Below are positions 7,105 through 15,970 of a DNA stretch of 64,000 bases, in pieces; within the stretch, counting starts at the first letter, position 1, and every line of letters begins with the position of its first letter. Source of the DNA: Aldehydirespirator sp965116195. Its GTDB lineage: Bacteria; Actinomycetota; Acidimicrobiia; Acidimicrobiales; Aldehydirespiratoraceae. The notes beneath the pieces were generated by a model. It had not been told where the DNA came from and ran no database searches. It saw only the letters and a list, made by a program, of their open reading frames with translations. Both the position numbers and the translations under genes were made by a program. Location: contig OZ220491.1 in NCBI GenBank assembly GCA_965116195.1, forward strand, positions 1,798,001 through 1,862,000. Direction: 5' to 3'.

Positions 7105-10089
7105 ATGTCCATCTCCGAGCACCTTACTGCATCTGGCCACCGCGATGAGAAGACCCTAAACGCTCTCATTGGCCGTGCCCTAAAGCCACATCTTCCACAT
7201 TCGGAGGTCGAAGCAGAACGCTCCGGAAAGTTCATGAGGTCTCAAAAGCAACCAGACATGGTGGTGGACACGCCGGGCCGTGAGCGAGTGTTGATCGAGA
7301 ACAAGTATGACTCTACACCTATAAGGGAGCTCGAAAACCAGTGCTCTAAACACCTCAAAAACAAAGAGACATGGAAGGACATAGACATCCCTGTCAGAGT
7401 TGTAGTAGGGATGATAAGTCCGAAGTCTTTGGACGATTACTCAGACGACAGTCTTATCGGAGGACAGCTCGCAAAAGTCACCTATAAGTACGCCATGTGG
7501 TCTCGCAGTGGAGACACCATTAATCGGTTTCCACAATCAGGTTTTTTGAAGGGAAAAATGACTGACTTGGCCATCTTTATTGACAGAGCGGGTTCTGAAG
7601 GGGCGGATACAGACCCGATGGTCCAACACGTGCAGGAGGGACTGACTGCTGCAGCCAAGACTGCAACTCAAGGGGTGGAGGTAGCCGAGGCCTTCGGAAA
7701 GGTACTTACACAGGAACCTGGTGAGCAGACCAACCACATGGCCATGGCCGTCATGTTCAACGCGATGTTGTTTCAATTCCATATCCAAAAACACCATTCT
7801 GCAATTCCATCTTTGGCTGTTCTCAAGGAGGACGGCTTCAATCAGTCGCAGGTTTTGGAAGTATGGCAGCAAATTTTAGGCATCAATTACTGGCCGATTT
7901 TCGGTGTAGCTCGGCGTTTACTACTTGCTGTCAAAGGGGTAGAAGACGCGAGACGGATGCTCACCACACTTTCCCGAACCGCTGAACAAATTACCTCCGA
8001 TCCCAATGCTTCAAGCCTCGTCGGTCAGCTATTCGGTGAGCTGATTGGTGATCGCAAATTTCTAGCTACCTTCTACACCCGGCCGGCTTCTGCTGCTCTT
8101 CTATCTGAGTTGGCCATAAGTCGATTAGACATTGACTGGTCCAGCCTAGACTCAATAGCCGAATTGCGGATCGGTGACATGGCTTGCGGTACCGGAGCGC
8201 TTCTGACCGCCAGTTATCGCCGTATTGCAGAGCGGTTTCGTGCAACAGGCGGAAATGTCCGAGACTTGCATTGCGCACTCATTGAAGACATGCTGATCGG
8301 ATGTGATATAATGTCTGCAGCTGTGCATCTTACCGCCGCAAGGCTATCGGGAGAAGGTCCGGACATTGACTACACTAAAACTAAAACCTGGGTAATGCCC
8401 TTCGGAAAAGTGGGAGACGTAAGAGATGTTCAAGGTTATCGTATCGGGGCTCTCGACCTTTTACATGCGGATGAGCAGCCGGCGTTATGGGGAGACGGCA
8501 CTCTGGGGATGACTGCCCAAGGCGAAGATCCAACCACAGCTGAGATACCTGCGAAGTCACTGGACATAGTTATCATGAACCCTCCCTTCACTCGCCCTAC
8601 CAATCATGAAGCGACCCATGCCAAGGTACCTAACCCTGCCTTCGCTGGACTTGGCACCGACCAAGAGACCCAAAAGATCATGTCCAAGATCCTTTCAGAT
8701 GCCAAGAAGAAAATTCAGTGGACGAGTGCCGGTGACGGCAATGCAGGTATCGCGTCGAACTTTATTGACTTGGCCCATTCAAAACTCAGGCCCGGCGGCG
8801 TGCTTGCTGTCATCGTGCCAGCCTCCGTGGTTTCGGGGAGGGCTTGGCGCAATACACGTTCACTTCTGGCTAAACACTATCGTGATGTCGTTGTGCTATC
8901 GATCAGTGAGCATGGAGAAGGAACCTCCCAAGGGCGAGCGTTCTCTGCCGACACGGGGATGGCTGAGTCAATCATCGTTGCGACTAAGCGGAACAAACCG
9001 GGTCGTAAGGATACCATACGAGCAACGTTCGTTGCTTTGAACGATAGACCGGACTCGCCGCTGACTGGTCTGGAAGTAGCTCGCTGCGTTGGAACCGGAC
9101 GTGCTGAGCCCGGGAAATTACTCGTGGGCGGGCAGATCGTAGGATGGCTGACGAATTCTGACTTTGGCCCCGACACGCGCTGGCACCCAAGTGGGGTATC
9201 CAATATGGAGGTCGCCGTCGTCTCATCCGACATTAGTGGAAGTCGGATCTTGCTCCTACCTCGTCACACTCAACTTGACATTCCTATCTCACGGTTAGAC
9301 GATTTGGGATACCGTGGTCCGGTGGATCGCGACATTTCAGGTAAGCATCCAAATCATTCGCCACGCGGACCGTTCGACGTAGTAAAACTTAAACATCGCG
9401 CCCTTTACGATCAAGCAAGTTGGCCAATACTATGGTCGCATGAGTACACAGCTGAAACATCAATGGTCGTGCTACCTTGCTCGGAAGGTGTTATTCGACC
9501 TGGCATGCGAGATCAGGCACTCAAGATATGGCAAGGATATGAGAACAACTCGAAGAACCAAATAGCTGGAGCGACTCGCTTGCACATCAATAGAGACTTC
9601 CAAGTAAACTCCCAATCCACGGCTGCATGTTTGACGCCCGTGCCAACCATCGGTGGCCATTGGATATCATTCAGCCCAGATACGAGCGGTGAATCCTCCA
9701 GCGAAAACTGGGAAAAGGCTATCTGTGTATGGTTAAACAGCACTCTTGGGTTGCTCGGGCGTTGGGGAATATCAAACCGGCAACAAAAGGGCAGAGCGCG
9801 CCTCACGGTCACCACGATCGGTAACATTCCCATGTTGGATCTAAGAGCGATTCCATCTGAACAAGTAGACGGTCTAGCATCTGTATTCGACACTTATGCC
9901 AACCAACCGATGTTGCCTGCCAACGAGGCCGTCATAGATGAAACACGTCAGAAGTTGGATAAAGAGATCTTGTGTGGTGTTCTCGGCTTCCCCGACTCCG
10001 TTCTTGACCCATTAGCAACCCTCAGAAATCAGTGGTGCGCAGAGCCTTCAGTGCATGGCGACAAGAAACGCCAATCTGAACCACTCTAA
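7105..10089 (+). CDS. Type IIG-like restriction enzyme: nuclease-N6-adenine methylase-specificity fusion
   Basis: One 994-residue chain carries three activities. The N-terminus (about 1-150) has QPDMVV followed by VLIENKYD, which matches a PD...(D/E)XK nuclease core. The middle has the gamma-class methylase motifs: motif I in GDMACGTGALLTA and motif IV in IVIMNPPFTRP, with a predicted-helical region before them. From about residue 620 onward the chain should hold the target-recognition part. Length and order fit stand-alone Type IIG/BREX-like enzymes better than separate HsdM/HsdS. Codon choice and AT content differ clearly from both flanks, which suggests acquisition by transfer. The 240-bp gap to the divergent methyltransferase contains inverted repeats. 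The recognition site cannot be read from the sequence. Confidence 0.85.
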   Translation: MSISEHLTASGHRDEKTLNALIGRALKPHLPHSEVEAERSGKFMRSQKQPDMVVDTPGRERVLIENKYDSTPIRELENQCSKHLKNKETWKDIDIPVRVVVGMISPKSLDDYSDDSLIGGQLAKVTYKYAMWSRSGDTINRFPQSGFLKGKMTDLAIFIDRAGSEGADTDPMVQHVQEGLTAAAKTATQGVEVAEAFGKVLTQEPGEQTNHMAMAVMFNAMLFQFHIQKHHSAIPSLAVLKEDGFNQSQVLEVWQQILGINYWPIFGVARRLLLAVKGVEDARRMLTTLSRTAEQITSDPNASSLVGQLFGELIGDRKFLATFYTRPASAALLSELAISRLDIDWSSLDSIAELRIGDMACGTGALLTASYRRIAERFRATGGNVRDLHCALIEDMLIGCDIMSAAVHLTAARLSGEGPDIDYTKTKTWVMPFGKVGDVRDVQGYRIGALDLLHADEQPALWGDGTLGMTAQGEDPTTAEIPAKSLDIVIMNPPFTRPTNHEATHAKVPNPAFAGLGTDQETQKIMSKILSDAKKKIQWTSAGDGNAGIASNFIDLAHSKLRPGGVLAVIVPASVVSGRAWRNTRSLLAKHYRDVVVLSISEHGEGTSQGRAFSADTGMAESIIVATKRNKPGRKDTIRATFVALNDRPDSPLTGLEVARCVGTGRAEPGKLLVGGQIVGWLTNSDFGPDTRWHPSGVSNMEVAVVSSDISGSRILLLPRHTQLDIPISRLDDLGYRGPVDRDISGKHPNHSPRGPFDVVKLKHRALYDQASWPILWSHEYTAETSMVVLPCSEGVIRPGMRDQALKIWQGYENNSKNQIAGATRLHINRDFQVNSQSTAACLTPVPTIGGHWISFSPDTSGESSSENWEKAICVWLNSTLGLLGRWGISNRQQKGRARLTVTTIGNIPMLDLRAIPSEQVDGLASVFDTYANQPMLPANEAVIDETRQKLDKEILCGVLGFPDSVLDPLATLRNQWCAEPSVHGDKKRQSEPL

Positions 10090-10148
10090 GGACGGAGTTG
10101 TTAGTATAGGCAGATCGTAGGCAGGAGCAGAATCCAACGAATGGCACC

Positions 10149-12665
10149 TCAGGAAAGGTGGCCGGTCTCTAACAACGTTGTGAAGGCTTGCTCGTCTATT
10201 ACTGGTACTCCCAGGCTTTCGGCTTTTCTGATTTTGGCGGCACCTACGTCGGAGCCTGCAACCAGGGCCGCGGTTCGACTTGAGACACTGCTTGGGGATA
10301 GACCGCCGCGGGCGGTGATGGCCTGTTTGGCTTCTTCACGTTTGTAGTTGGTGAGTTTGCCAGTGACCACTATGGACATACCTGCGAGTGTTTGCGGTTG
10401 TGCGGCCACATCTGTGGTATCGACAGGCACCTCATGCATGTTCACACCCGCGGCCCGTAGACGCTCAACGAGTTCCAGATTACGTGGCTGGTCAAACCAG
10501 GCTCTAACTGCCGCGGCGATGACCGGGCCGAACCCCTCAACCTCTCCGAGGGTCTGCTCATCGGCCGCGATGATGCTGTCCATGTCCCCGAACACTCTCG
10601 CCAAGGTCTCGGCGTTAATCCTGCCGATTTCGGGAATTCGCAGGCCGAACAGCAGTCGGCTCAAAGAACGCTGCTTGCTGGCCTCAATCGACTCACGCAA
10701 ATTGTTCACCGAAATCTTCCCGAACCCCTCCATGGCACCGACCCGCTCAAAGTCCAGGGAGTACAGTCCAGCCAAGTCGCTCAGCAAACCCTCGGTGACA
10801 AAGCGATCAATGTTCCGCTCGCCGAGATACTCAATATCGGCGGCATGACGGCCCACATAATGCTCAATACGACCCCTCACCTGGCGTGGGCACAAATAGT
10901 TCACACAAAACGTTGCCGACATGCCCTCGGCACGCTGCAAGGCCACACCACACACCGGACAATCACCGGGAAACACCCACGGCTGAAGCCCCGCCGGGCG
11001 CTCCGAAAGCACCGGCCCCACCACCTCTGGAATGACCTCGCCCGCTCGCCGAACGACAACAGTGTCACCCACTCTCACATCCTTGGCAGCTACCTGATCC
11101 TCGTTGTGAAGAGTGGCAGTACTCACCGTCACTCCCCCAACGAACACCGGCTCAAGTCGGGCAAACGGCGTGGCCTGGCCCGACGGCCCTATGGACACCT
11201 CGATATCAAGCAGTTTGGTGCTGCGCTCTTCGGGAGGGAACTTGTAGGCGATGGCCCAGCGGGGCGCTTTGGCATCCACCCCCAGACGAGCCTGAGCCTC
11301 CAGGTCATCAATCTTCACCACCATGCCGTCAAACTCATGGTCAAGTTCGTGACGACGGCGCTCAAAACGCAACACATAATCCTGAACAGCAGCAAGATCA
11401 TCCAACAGCACCGAATGCTCATTTATCGGCAGGCCTAGTGACCCCAGCCAATACAGTGTTTCAAGGTGCGACGAGAAGTCGGGGCCACCAGTCACAGAGC
11501 CGAGTTGGTAACAACAAAACGACAGGCCCCGCTCGGCAGTGACCCTGGCATCTTTTTGACGCAACGAACCAGCCGCTGCATTGCGCGGGTTGACGTAGGG
11601 CCTCTCGTCCCGTTCTGCCTGACGAGCGTTGAGTTGCTCAAACGTTGACAGTCGCATGAACACCTCGCCTCGAACCTCAACCACATCGGGAAATGGCGGG
11701 GTGAGTCGCAGCGGTACATCGCCCACAGTTCGCACGGTGTGGGTAACGTCTTCGCCTACCCGGCCATCGCCCCGGGTTGCCGCCCGCACCAACACCCCCT
11801 CCTCGTAGCGAAGTGAGATAGCCAGTCCGTCGAACTTCAACTCAACGGCGTAACCAGAAATGCCGACACCGAACGGCTCCGGCTCTGAAAATGCAGGAGA
11901 ACCCCCAGGTTCTTTGCCGAGTTCCGCAACCTCAACCTTGCCGGTCACTTCGCCGTTTCCGATTTCGCCGGGATCCACAGCCTCCAGATCTTCGACCTCG
12001 CTGCTACCTACCTCGTCACACTCTGCAGCCTCCAAGTCTCCGACCTCGCCGAGCTCAGCAGCCTCAACATCTCCAACTTCGCCGGGACCCACAGCCTCCA
12101 GGTCCCCAACTTCGCCGCCTTCAACCTGGCCGTGCTCCGCTTCGCCGGGCGTTTCAGCTTCTGCCAGCAGCAGCCGACCAACCCGTTGGTTCCAGGCTCG
12201 TAGCTCAGCCAAGTTGAGCGCGTTGTGCAACGACATCATCGGCGGAGAGTGCGGCACAGCAGCAAAGGCCGTGTTGTCGGGGGCAGCACCCACCAACTGG
12301 GTGGGAGACCCCGGATGAACCAACTCGGGGTGGAGCTTCTCAAGTTCCACCAGCTCACGCATCAGTGCGTCGAAATCGCCGTCGGGGATCTCAGGCCGAC
12401 CAGCGTAATACAGCGCCGCGTGATGGTTCAGTTGCGCTTGCAGCTGACGCACCCTGATCTGTGAAACCTCTGACGAAGCAGAACCCTCAATACCCTCAGC
12501 TGTTTCATGTGGAGAACCACTTGAGACGCTCGCCGTGCCCGGTGACGAAGCAGAACCCTCATCTGCACCCGCTGCTACTGAAGACTCAGCACTCACCACC
12601 GCATCTGACACCTCATACAACACAACACTCCTCCACCGACACCGACACCACTGAAAACACAGCAC
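10149..12665 (-). CDS. ligA: NAD-dependent DNA ligase LigA with a long acidic insertion
   Basis: Seals nicks during replication and repair, using NAD. Domain Ia is seen at YYAGRPEIPDGDFDALMREL, the adenylation Lys in ELKFDG (K277), then the OB region, a four-Cys zinc finger (CPVCG ... CVNYLCPRQ), helix-hairpin-helix repeats and a C-terminal BRCT (GMSIVVTGKLTNYKREEA). Just before the KFDG motif sits an insertion of about 100 residues made of E-V-G-D-L-E-A type repeats (residues ~168-266, DNA 11868-12164), absent from ordinary ligases. The first ~27 codons are a copy of the upstream 73-bp repeat and the next ~40 are low complexity. The true start is therefore unclear; GTG 12599 or GTG 12452 would be more usual. 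The family core is complete. Confidence 0.95.
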   Translation of the reverse strand: MLCFQWCRCRWRSVVLYEVSDAVVSAESSVAAGADEGSASSPGTASVSSGSPHETAEGIEGSASSEVSQIRVRQLQAQLNHHAALYYAGRPEIPDGDFDALMRELVELEKLHPELVHPGSPTQLVGAAPDNTAFAAVPHSPPMMSLHNALNLAELRAWNQRVGRLLLAEAETPGEAEHGQVEGGEVGDLEAVGPGEVGDVEAAELGEVGDLEAAECDEVGSSEVEDLEAVDPGEIGNGEVTGKVEVAELGKEPGGSPAFSEPEPFGVGISGYAVELKFDGLAISLRYEEGVLVRAATRGDGRVGEDVTHTVRTVGDVPLRLTPPFPDVVEVRGEVFMRLSTFEQLNARQAERDERPYVNPRNAAAGSLRQKDARVTAERGLSFCCYQLGSVTGGPDFSSHLETLYWLGSLGLPINEHSVLLDDLAAVQDYVLRFERRRHELDHEFDGMVVKIDDLEAQARLGVDAKAPRWAIAYKFPPEERSTKLLDIEVSIGPSGQATPFARLEPVFVGGVTVSTATLHNEDQVAAKDVRVGDTVVVRRAGEVIPEVVGPVLSERPAGLQPWVFPGDCPVCGVALQRAEGMSATFCVNYLCPRQVRGRIEHYVGRHAADIEYLGERNIDRFVTEGLLSDLAGLYSLDFERVGAMEGFGKISVNNLRESIEASKQRSLSRLLFGLRIPEIGRINAETLARVFGDMDSIIAADEQTLGEVEGFGPVIAAAVRAWFDQPRNLELVERLRAAGVNMHEVPVDTTDVAAQPQTLAGMSIVVTGKLTNYKREEAKQAITARGGLSPSSVSSRTAALVAGSDVGAAKIRKAESLGVPVIDEQAFTTLLETGHLS

Positions 12666-12945
12666 TCACCACCGCATCTGACACCTCATACAACACAACA
12701 CTCCTCCACCGACACCGACACCACTGAAAACACAGCACTCACCACCGCATCTGACACCTCATACAACACAACACTCCTCCACCGACACCGACACCACTGA
12801 AAACACAGCACTCACCACCGCATCTGACACCTCATACAACACAACACTCCTCCACCGACACCGACACCACTGAAAACACAGCACTCACCACCGCATCTGA
12901 CACCTCATACAACACAACACTCCTCCACCGACACCGACACCACTG
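12587..12945. repeat. Five-copy 73-bp tandem repeat upstream of ligA
   Basis: GCATCTGACACCTCATACAA recurs at 12601, 12674, 12747, 12820 and 12893, always exactly 73 bp apart, with nearly identical copies. The copy nearest ligA overlaps the presumed 5' end of that gene. This is the most homogeneous array in the window and so probably the most recent. 73 is not a multiple of three. Confidence 0.95.
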
Positions 12946-13207
12946 AAGCCTCCGAGGAAGCTGCGGAGTCCGGAACACTTGGCATCGCTTACGACATTCT
13001 AGTTGAAGATGTGCTGTCTGAGGCACACCCACATTGTGGAGCCGAGCAGTCTTGGCATCCGCCAGCGACCTCAATGCAGGCTACGCCGGTAGTACCGCTA
13101 CTGGTGTTACAGAGCCAGGCAGTCTTGGCATCGCTTGCGAGGCTACCGACAGCTCTGATGAGGACTCATGGCACACTGGCGATGTGTGGTCCACGACCAA
13201 AACTGTG

Positions 13208-14089
13208 ATGCTGCGCCTCGTAAGTGTGCGTGGCGCAGCCGTGGCCGCATGGACCATAACAGCCTTGGCCGCTCCCACCGACGGAACTCTGCCCTCGCTG
13301 CTTTCCCCCGGTAGCAGCGGCGGGAGGGTCGCAGTGACCACCGGCCTGTGGGTGATATGCATCATGACACTGGCGGCGCTGCTGCTGCCAGGCCCCAGAG
13401 CGCTCACTGTGACCCGGATCGCAATACCTGCTGGTGGTGTGATCCAGTTGTGGGCGCTGGCCACCGAACCGTCGTGGGAAGCCGCCACGCTTGTGGCCGC
13501 AGTCGCGGGACTTGCCGGCGCGCTGATCGTGCTGTTGCCTGCCCACGGCGAAGCGCAGGTGGACGCGGCCGGCTACGGCGACGAGCGGCGGTACCTGCTG
13601 CGGCCTCCCGGTCCGGTGTTGGTGGCATTGATGCTGCCACTGTGGGGAGTTTCGGTTGTCGGAGCCATGGCCGGACCTCTGCTTTTGGCGCACAGCAGGT
13701 GGGCTGCAGGTGCGGTGGCAAGCCTGGTGGGGCTGCCTGCGGCTGCTGTGGCGGCCCACACGCTGTTCCGCCTGGCGTGCCGTTGGCTGGTGTTCGTGCC
13801 CAACGGGCTGGTGATACATGACCACCTGACCGTTGCATCTCCGCTGCCCCTGCCACGCCGGGGCATCACCTCGTTGGGCCCTGCGCCAGCGGATACCGCA
13901 GCGGCTGACCTGACTGCACAAGCCTTTGGCATGGCATTGGAACTACGTCTGGCTCACCCGCTGCAGGCACCGGTGAGGAGTGGCCGCAAACACAGCGAAG
14001 AGCAGTCTCTAGCGGCAATCCTGGTCACGCCCAGTCGCCCGGCGGCGGTCATGGCCACCGCCGAACGCCGCGGCACCAAACTCGCCTGA
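13208..14089 (+). CDS. Multi-pass membrane protein of unknown function
   Basis: I do not recognise the family. The chain (293 residues from ATG 13208) is strongly hydrophobic. Likely membrane helices include VAAWTITALAAP, VTTGLWVICIMTLAALLLPG, ITRIA..GGVIQLWALA, LVAAVAGLAGALIVLLPA, VLVALMLPLWGVSVVGAMAGPLLL and GAVASLVGLPAAAVAAHTLF. A soluble domain follows (WLVFVPNGLVIHDHLTVASP), reminiscent of a PH-like fold, with a C-terminus rich in Ala. Such genes lie next to ligA/mnmA in some actinobacteria (recollection, not checked). ATG 13208 is preferred because the upstream 58 codons lie in repeat-bearing sequence and lack a clear protein pattern. Similar AGTCTTGGCATC motifs recur in that upstream gap. 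Confidence 0.7.
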   Translation: MLRLVSVRGAAVAAWTITALAAPTDGTLPSLLSPGSSGGRVAVTTGLWVICIMTLAALLLPGPRALTVTRIAIPAGGVIQLWALATEPSWEAATLVAAVAGLAGALIVLLPAHGEAQVDAAGYGDERRYLLRPPGPVLVALMLPLWGVSVVGAMAGPLLLAHSRWAAGAVASLVGLPAAAVAAHTLFRLACRWLVFVPNGLVIHDHLTVASPLPLPRRGITSLGPAPADTAAADLTAQAFGMALELRLAHPLQAPVRSGRKHSEEQSLAAILVTPSRPAAVMATAERRGTKLA

Positions 14090-14229
14090 GCGGGCGCAAC
14101 AAGTGTCGGTGAAATCCTGTCGAACACTCCTCTGGCATCGGGTAGGCCTTTGCGAGGCTCACAGCACACCAACATCGGTGAGTTCCCCCTGGCGAACACC
14201 CGACATGAGTAGCTGTACGGACCACATCC

Positions 14230-14580
14230 TCAGCCTTTGATCCCAGCCATGTCCTGTCCGACACCTGCGGCACAGGGCCCTGCTGCGGTTCCACCGTCCA
14301 CCACCCCTAACGCACGTTCTCAGCCCTCAGCCTCTGATCCCAGCCATCTACTATCCGATGCCTGACACAGGCCTTGCTGCGGTTCCACCGTCCACCACCC
14401 CTAACGCACGTTCTCAGCCCTCAGCCTCTGATCCCAGCCATGTCCTATCCGACACCTGCGGCACAGAGCCCTGCTGCGGTTCCACCGTCCACCACCCCTA
14501 ACGCACGTTCTGAGCCCTCAGCCTCTGATCGCAGCCATCTACTATCCGATGCCTGACACAGGCCTTGCTGCGGTTCCGCC
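14230..14580. repeat. Alternating A-B-A-B repeat (94/97 bp steps) after mnmA
   Basis: GCTGCGGTTCC(A/G)CCG marks units at 14282, 14376, 14473 and 14567. Two unit types alternate: one with CATGTCCTATCCGACACCTGCGG, one with CATCTACTATCCGATGCCTGAC. This gives a higher-order repeat of about 191 bp copied twice. The last B unit is the 3' end of mnmA itself, including its stop codon at 14542, so the array derives from that gene end. Confidence 0.9.
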
Positions 14581-15606
14581 GCCTACCACGATGTCGTCAC
14601 GGTAAGCGACGACACTCTGACCGGCGGCCACGGGCTTTCGCGGTGACTGCCAGGCAATGCTGGCACAATCCACGTCCACGCTCGCCAAGCCGGTGCTGCC
14701 ATGGGCTGATGTCTGCACATCCAGCAAGCCACTCACCGGATCGCCTGCCCAGCGCCAGTCCTCAAGCGGTGTTGACATGCACTCCAGGGCCTCTCGGGGT
14801 ACCACCGTCACCGTTGCTGAGGAGGCATCCACGTCAAACACGTATCGTGGTGGCCCGCCACCGGCCATGCCCAGACCCCGGCGCTGACCAACAGTCACCA
14901 ACTCCAGCGCGTCCACCGCGCCGACAGATCGGCCTGCATGGTCCACCACGGCGGCGGGTGTCAGCGGAATTCGCTTGCCCAGAAAGGTCCTCCGACCCGC
15001 CGAAGCGGTAATGAAACAAACATCCTGGCTGTCGGGCTTGGCCGCGGTCAGCAGCTGCCGCTGCCGGGCTTGGTGGCGCACCTCGGCCTTGCTCAGGTGA
15101 CCCACCGGCAACAACAGTCGCCGCAATACCGCAGTATCCAGCATGTGCAGCACATAGGACTGGTCCTTGGCAGCGTCAAGGCCACGCCCCACACGAGGCC
15201 CGTCGGATGTGGGAACAACCCGTGCATGATGTCCGGTGGCCACCATGTCGAAACCAAGCGCCTCAGCACGGTGCAACAACCGGCGGAACTTCAGGTGACG
15301 ATTGCACTCGATGCAAGGGTTGGGAGTGCGGCCGTTCGCATGATCAGCAACGTAGGGAGCAATCACATCACGTTCAAAGTCGTCACCGAAGTTGAACACA
15401 TGATGCTCAATGCCCAACTGGTCAGCCACCCAACGGGCATCGTCCACATCCGACACCGAACAGCAACCGGTGTCAGAAGGCCCTCCCCACAGTTTCATGG
15501 TGACCCCAACGACGTCATATCCCGCATCCAACAGCAAGGCAGCCGACACCGAAGAGTCAACCCCACCCGACATGGCCACAAGAACCCGGCAACCTGCACT
15601 GCTCAT
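14542..15606 (-). CDS. mnmA: tRNA-specific 2-thiouridylase MnmA
   Basis: Installs the 2-thio group on U34 of tRNA Lys, Glu and Gln using sulfur relayed from a cysteine desulfurase. The PP-loop AMGGVDSS-type motif appears as AMSGGVDSS at residue ~10; NPCIECNRHLKF carries the first catalytic Cys and SQDVCFI the second; the HHARV motif lies between. At about 354 residues the protein has normal length. ATG 15606 (MSSAGCRVLVAMSGG) is chosen because the family begins there; the upstream 43 in-frame codons only read the 151-bp repeat. iscS lies upstream on the same strand and probably supplies the sulfur. The last codons are part of the downstream A-B-A-B array. Confidence 0.95.
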   Translation of the reverse strand: MSSAGCRVLVAMSGGVDSSVSAALLLDAGYDVVGVTMKLWGGPSDTGCCSVSDVDDARWVADQLGIEHHVFNFGDDFERDVIAPYVADHANGRTPNPCIECNRHLKFRRLLHRAEALGFDMVATGHHARVVPTSDGPRVGRGLDAAKDQSYVLHMLDTAVLRRLLLPVGHLSKAEVRHQARQRQLLTAAKPDSQDVCFITASAGRRTFLGKRIPLTPAAVVDHAGRSVGAVDALELVTVGQRRGLGMAGGGPPRYVFDVDASSATVTVVPREALECMSTPLEDWRWAGDPVSGLLDVQTSAHGSTGLASVDVDCASIAWQSPRKPVAAGQSVVAYRDDIVVGGGTAARPVSGIG

Positions 15607-15630
15607 CCCAACCTCACCAGCCACCGCCGT

Positions 15631-15970
15631 CTCAGCCGTCTCAGAGTGCATCTCAGCCGCCGCCACAACGACCAAACCTTCCACCCAGTCTGCCCCGAAA
15701 CCGGCACACAATCCCAAGGCATCTCCCAGCCTCACCAGTCTCCGCCATCTTAGAACTCACCTCAATCCCAGCCATACCAGTCTCAGCCGTCTCAGAGTGC
15801 ATCTCAGCCGCCGCCACAACGACCGAACCTTCCACCCAGTCTGCCCCGAAACCGGCACACAATCCCAAGGCATCTCCCAGCTTCACCAGTCTCCGCCATC
15901 TTGGAACTCACCTCAATCCCAGCCATACCAGTCTCAGCCGTCTCAGAGTGCATCTCAGCCGCCGCCATGG
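15631..15970. repeat. 151-bp tandem repeat between iscS and mnmA
   Basis: CTCAGCCGTCTCAGAGTGCATCTCAG occurs at 15631, 15782 and 15933, exactly 151 bp apart. The 15933 copy contains the stop codon and last glycine codons of iscS, so the duplicated unit spans the 3' end of iscS plus the downstream gap. Copies differ by only a few bases. Confidence 0.93.

Noticed and set aside
13034..13207. 58-codon extension of the membrane protein before ATG 13208
   Set aside because: Low-complexity sequence with repeated AGTCTTGGCATC motifs and no membrane or domain pattern.
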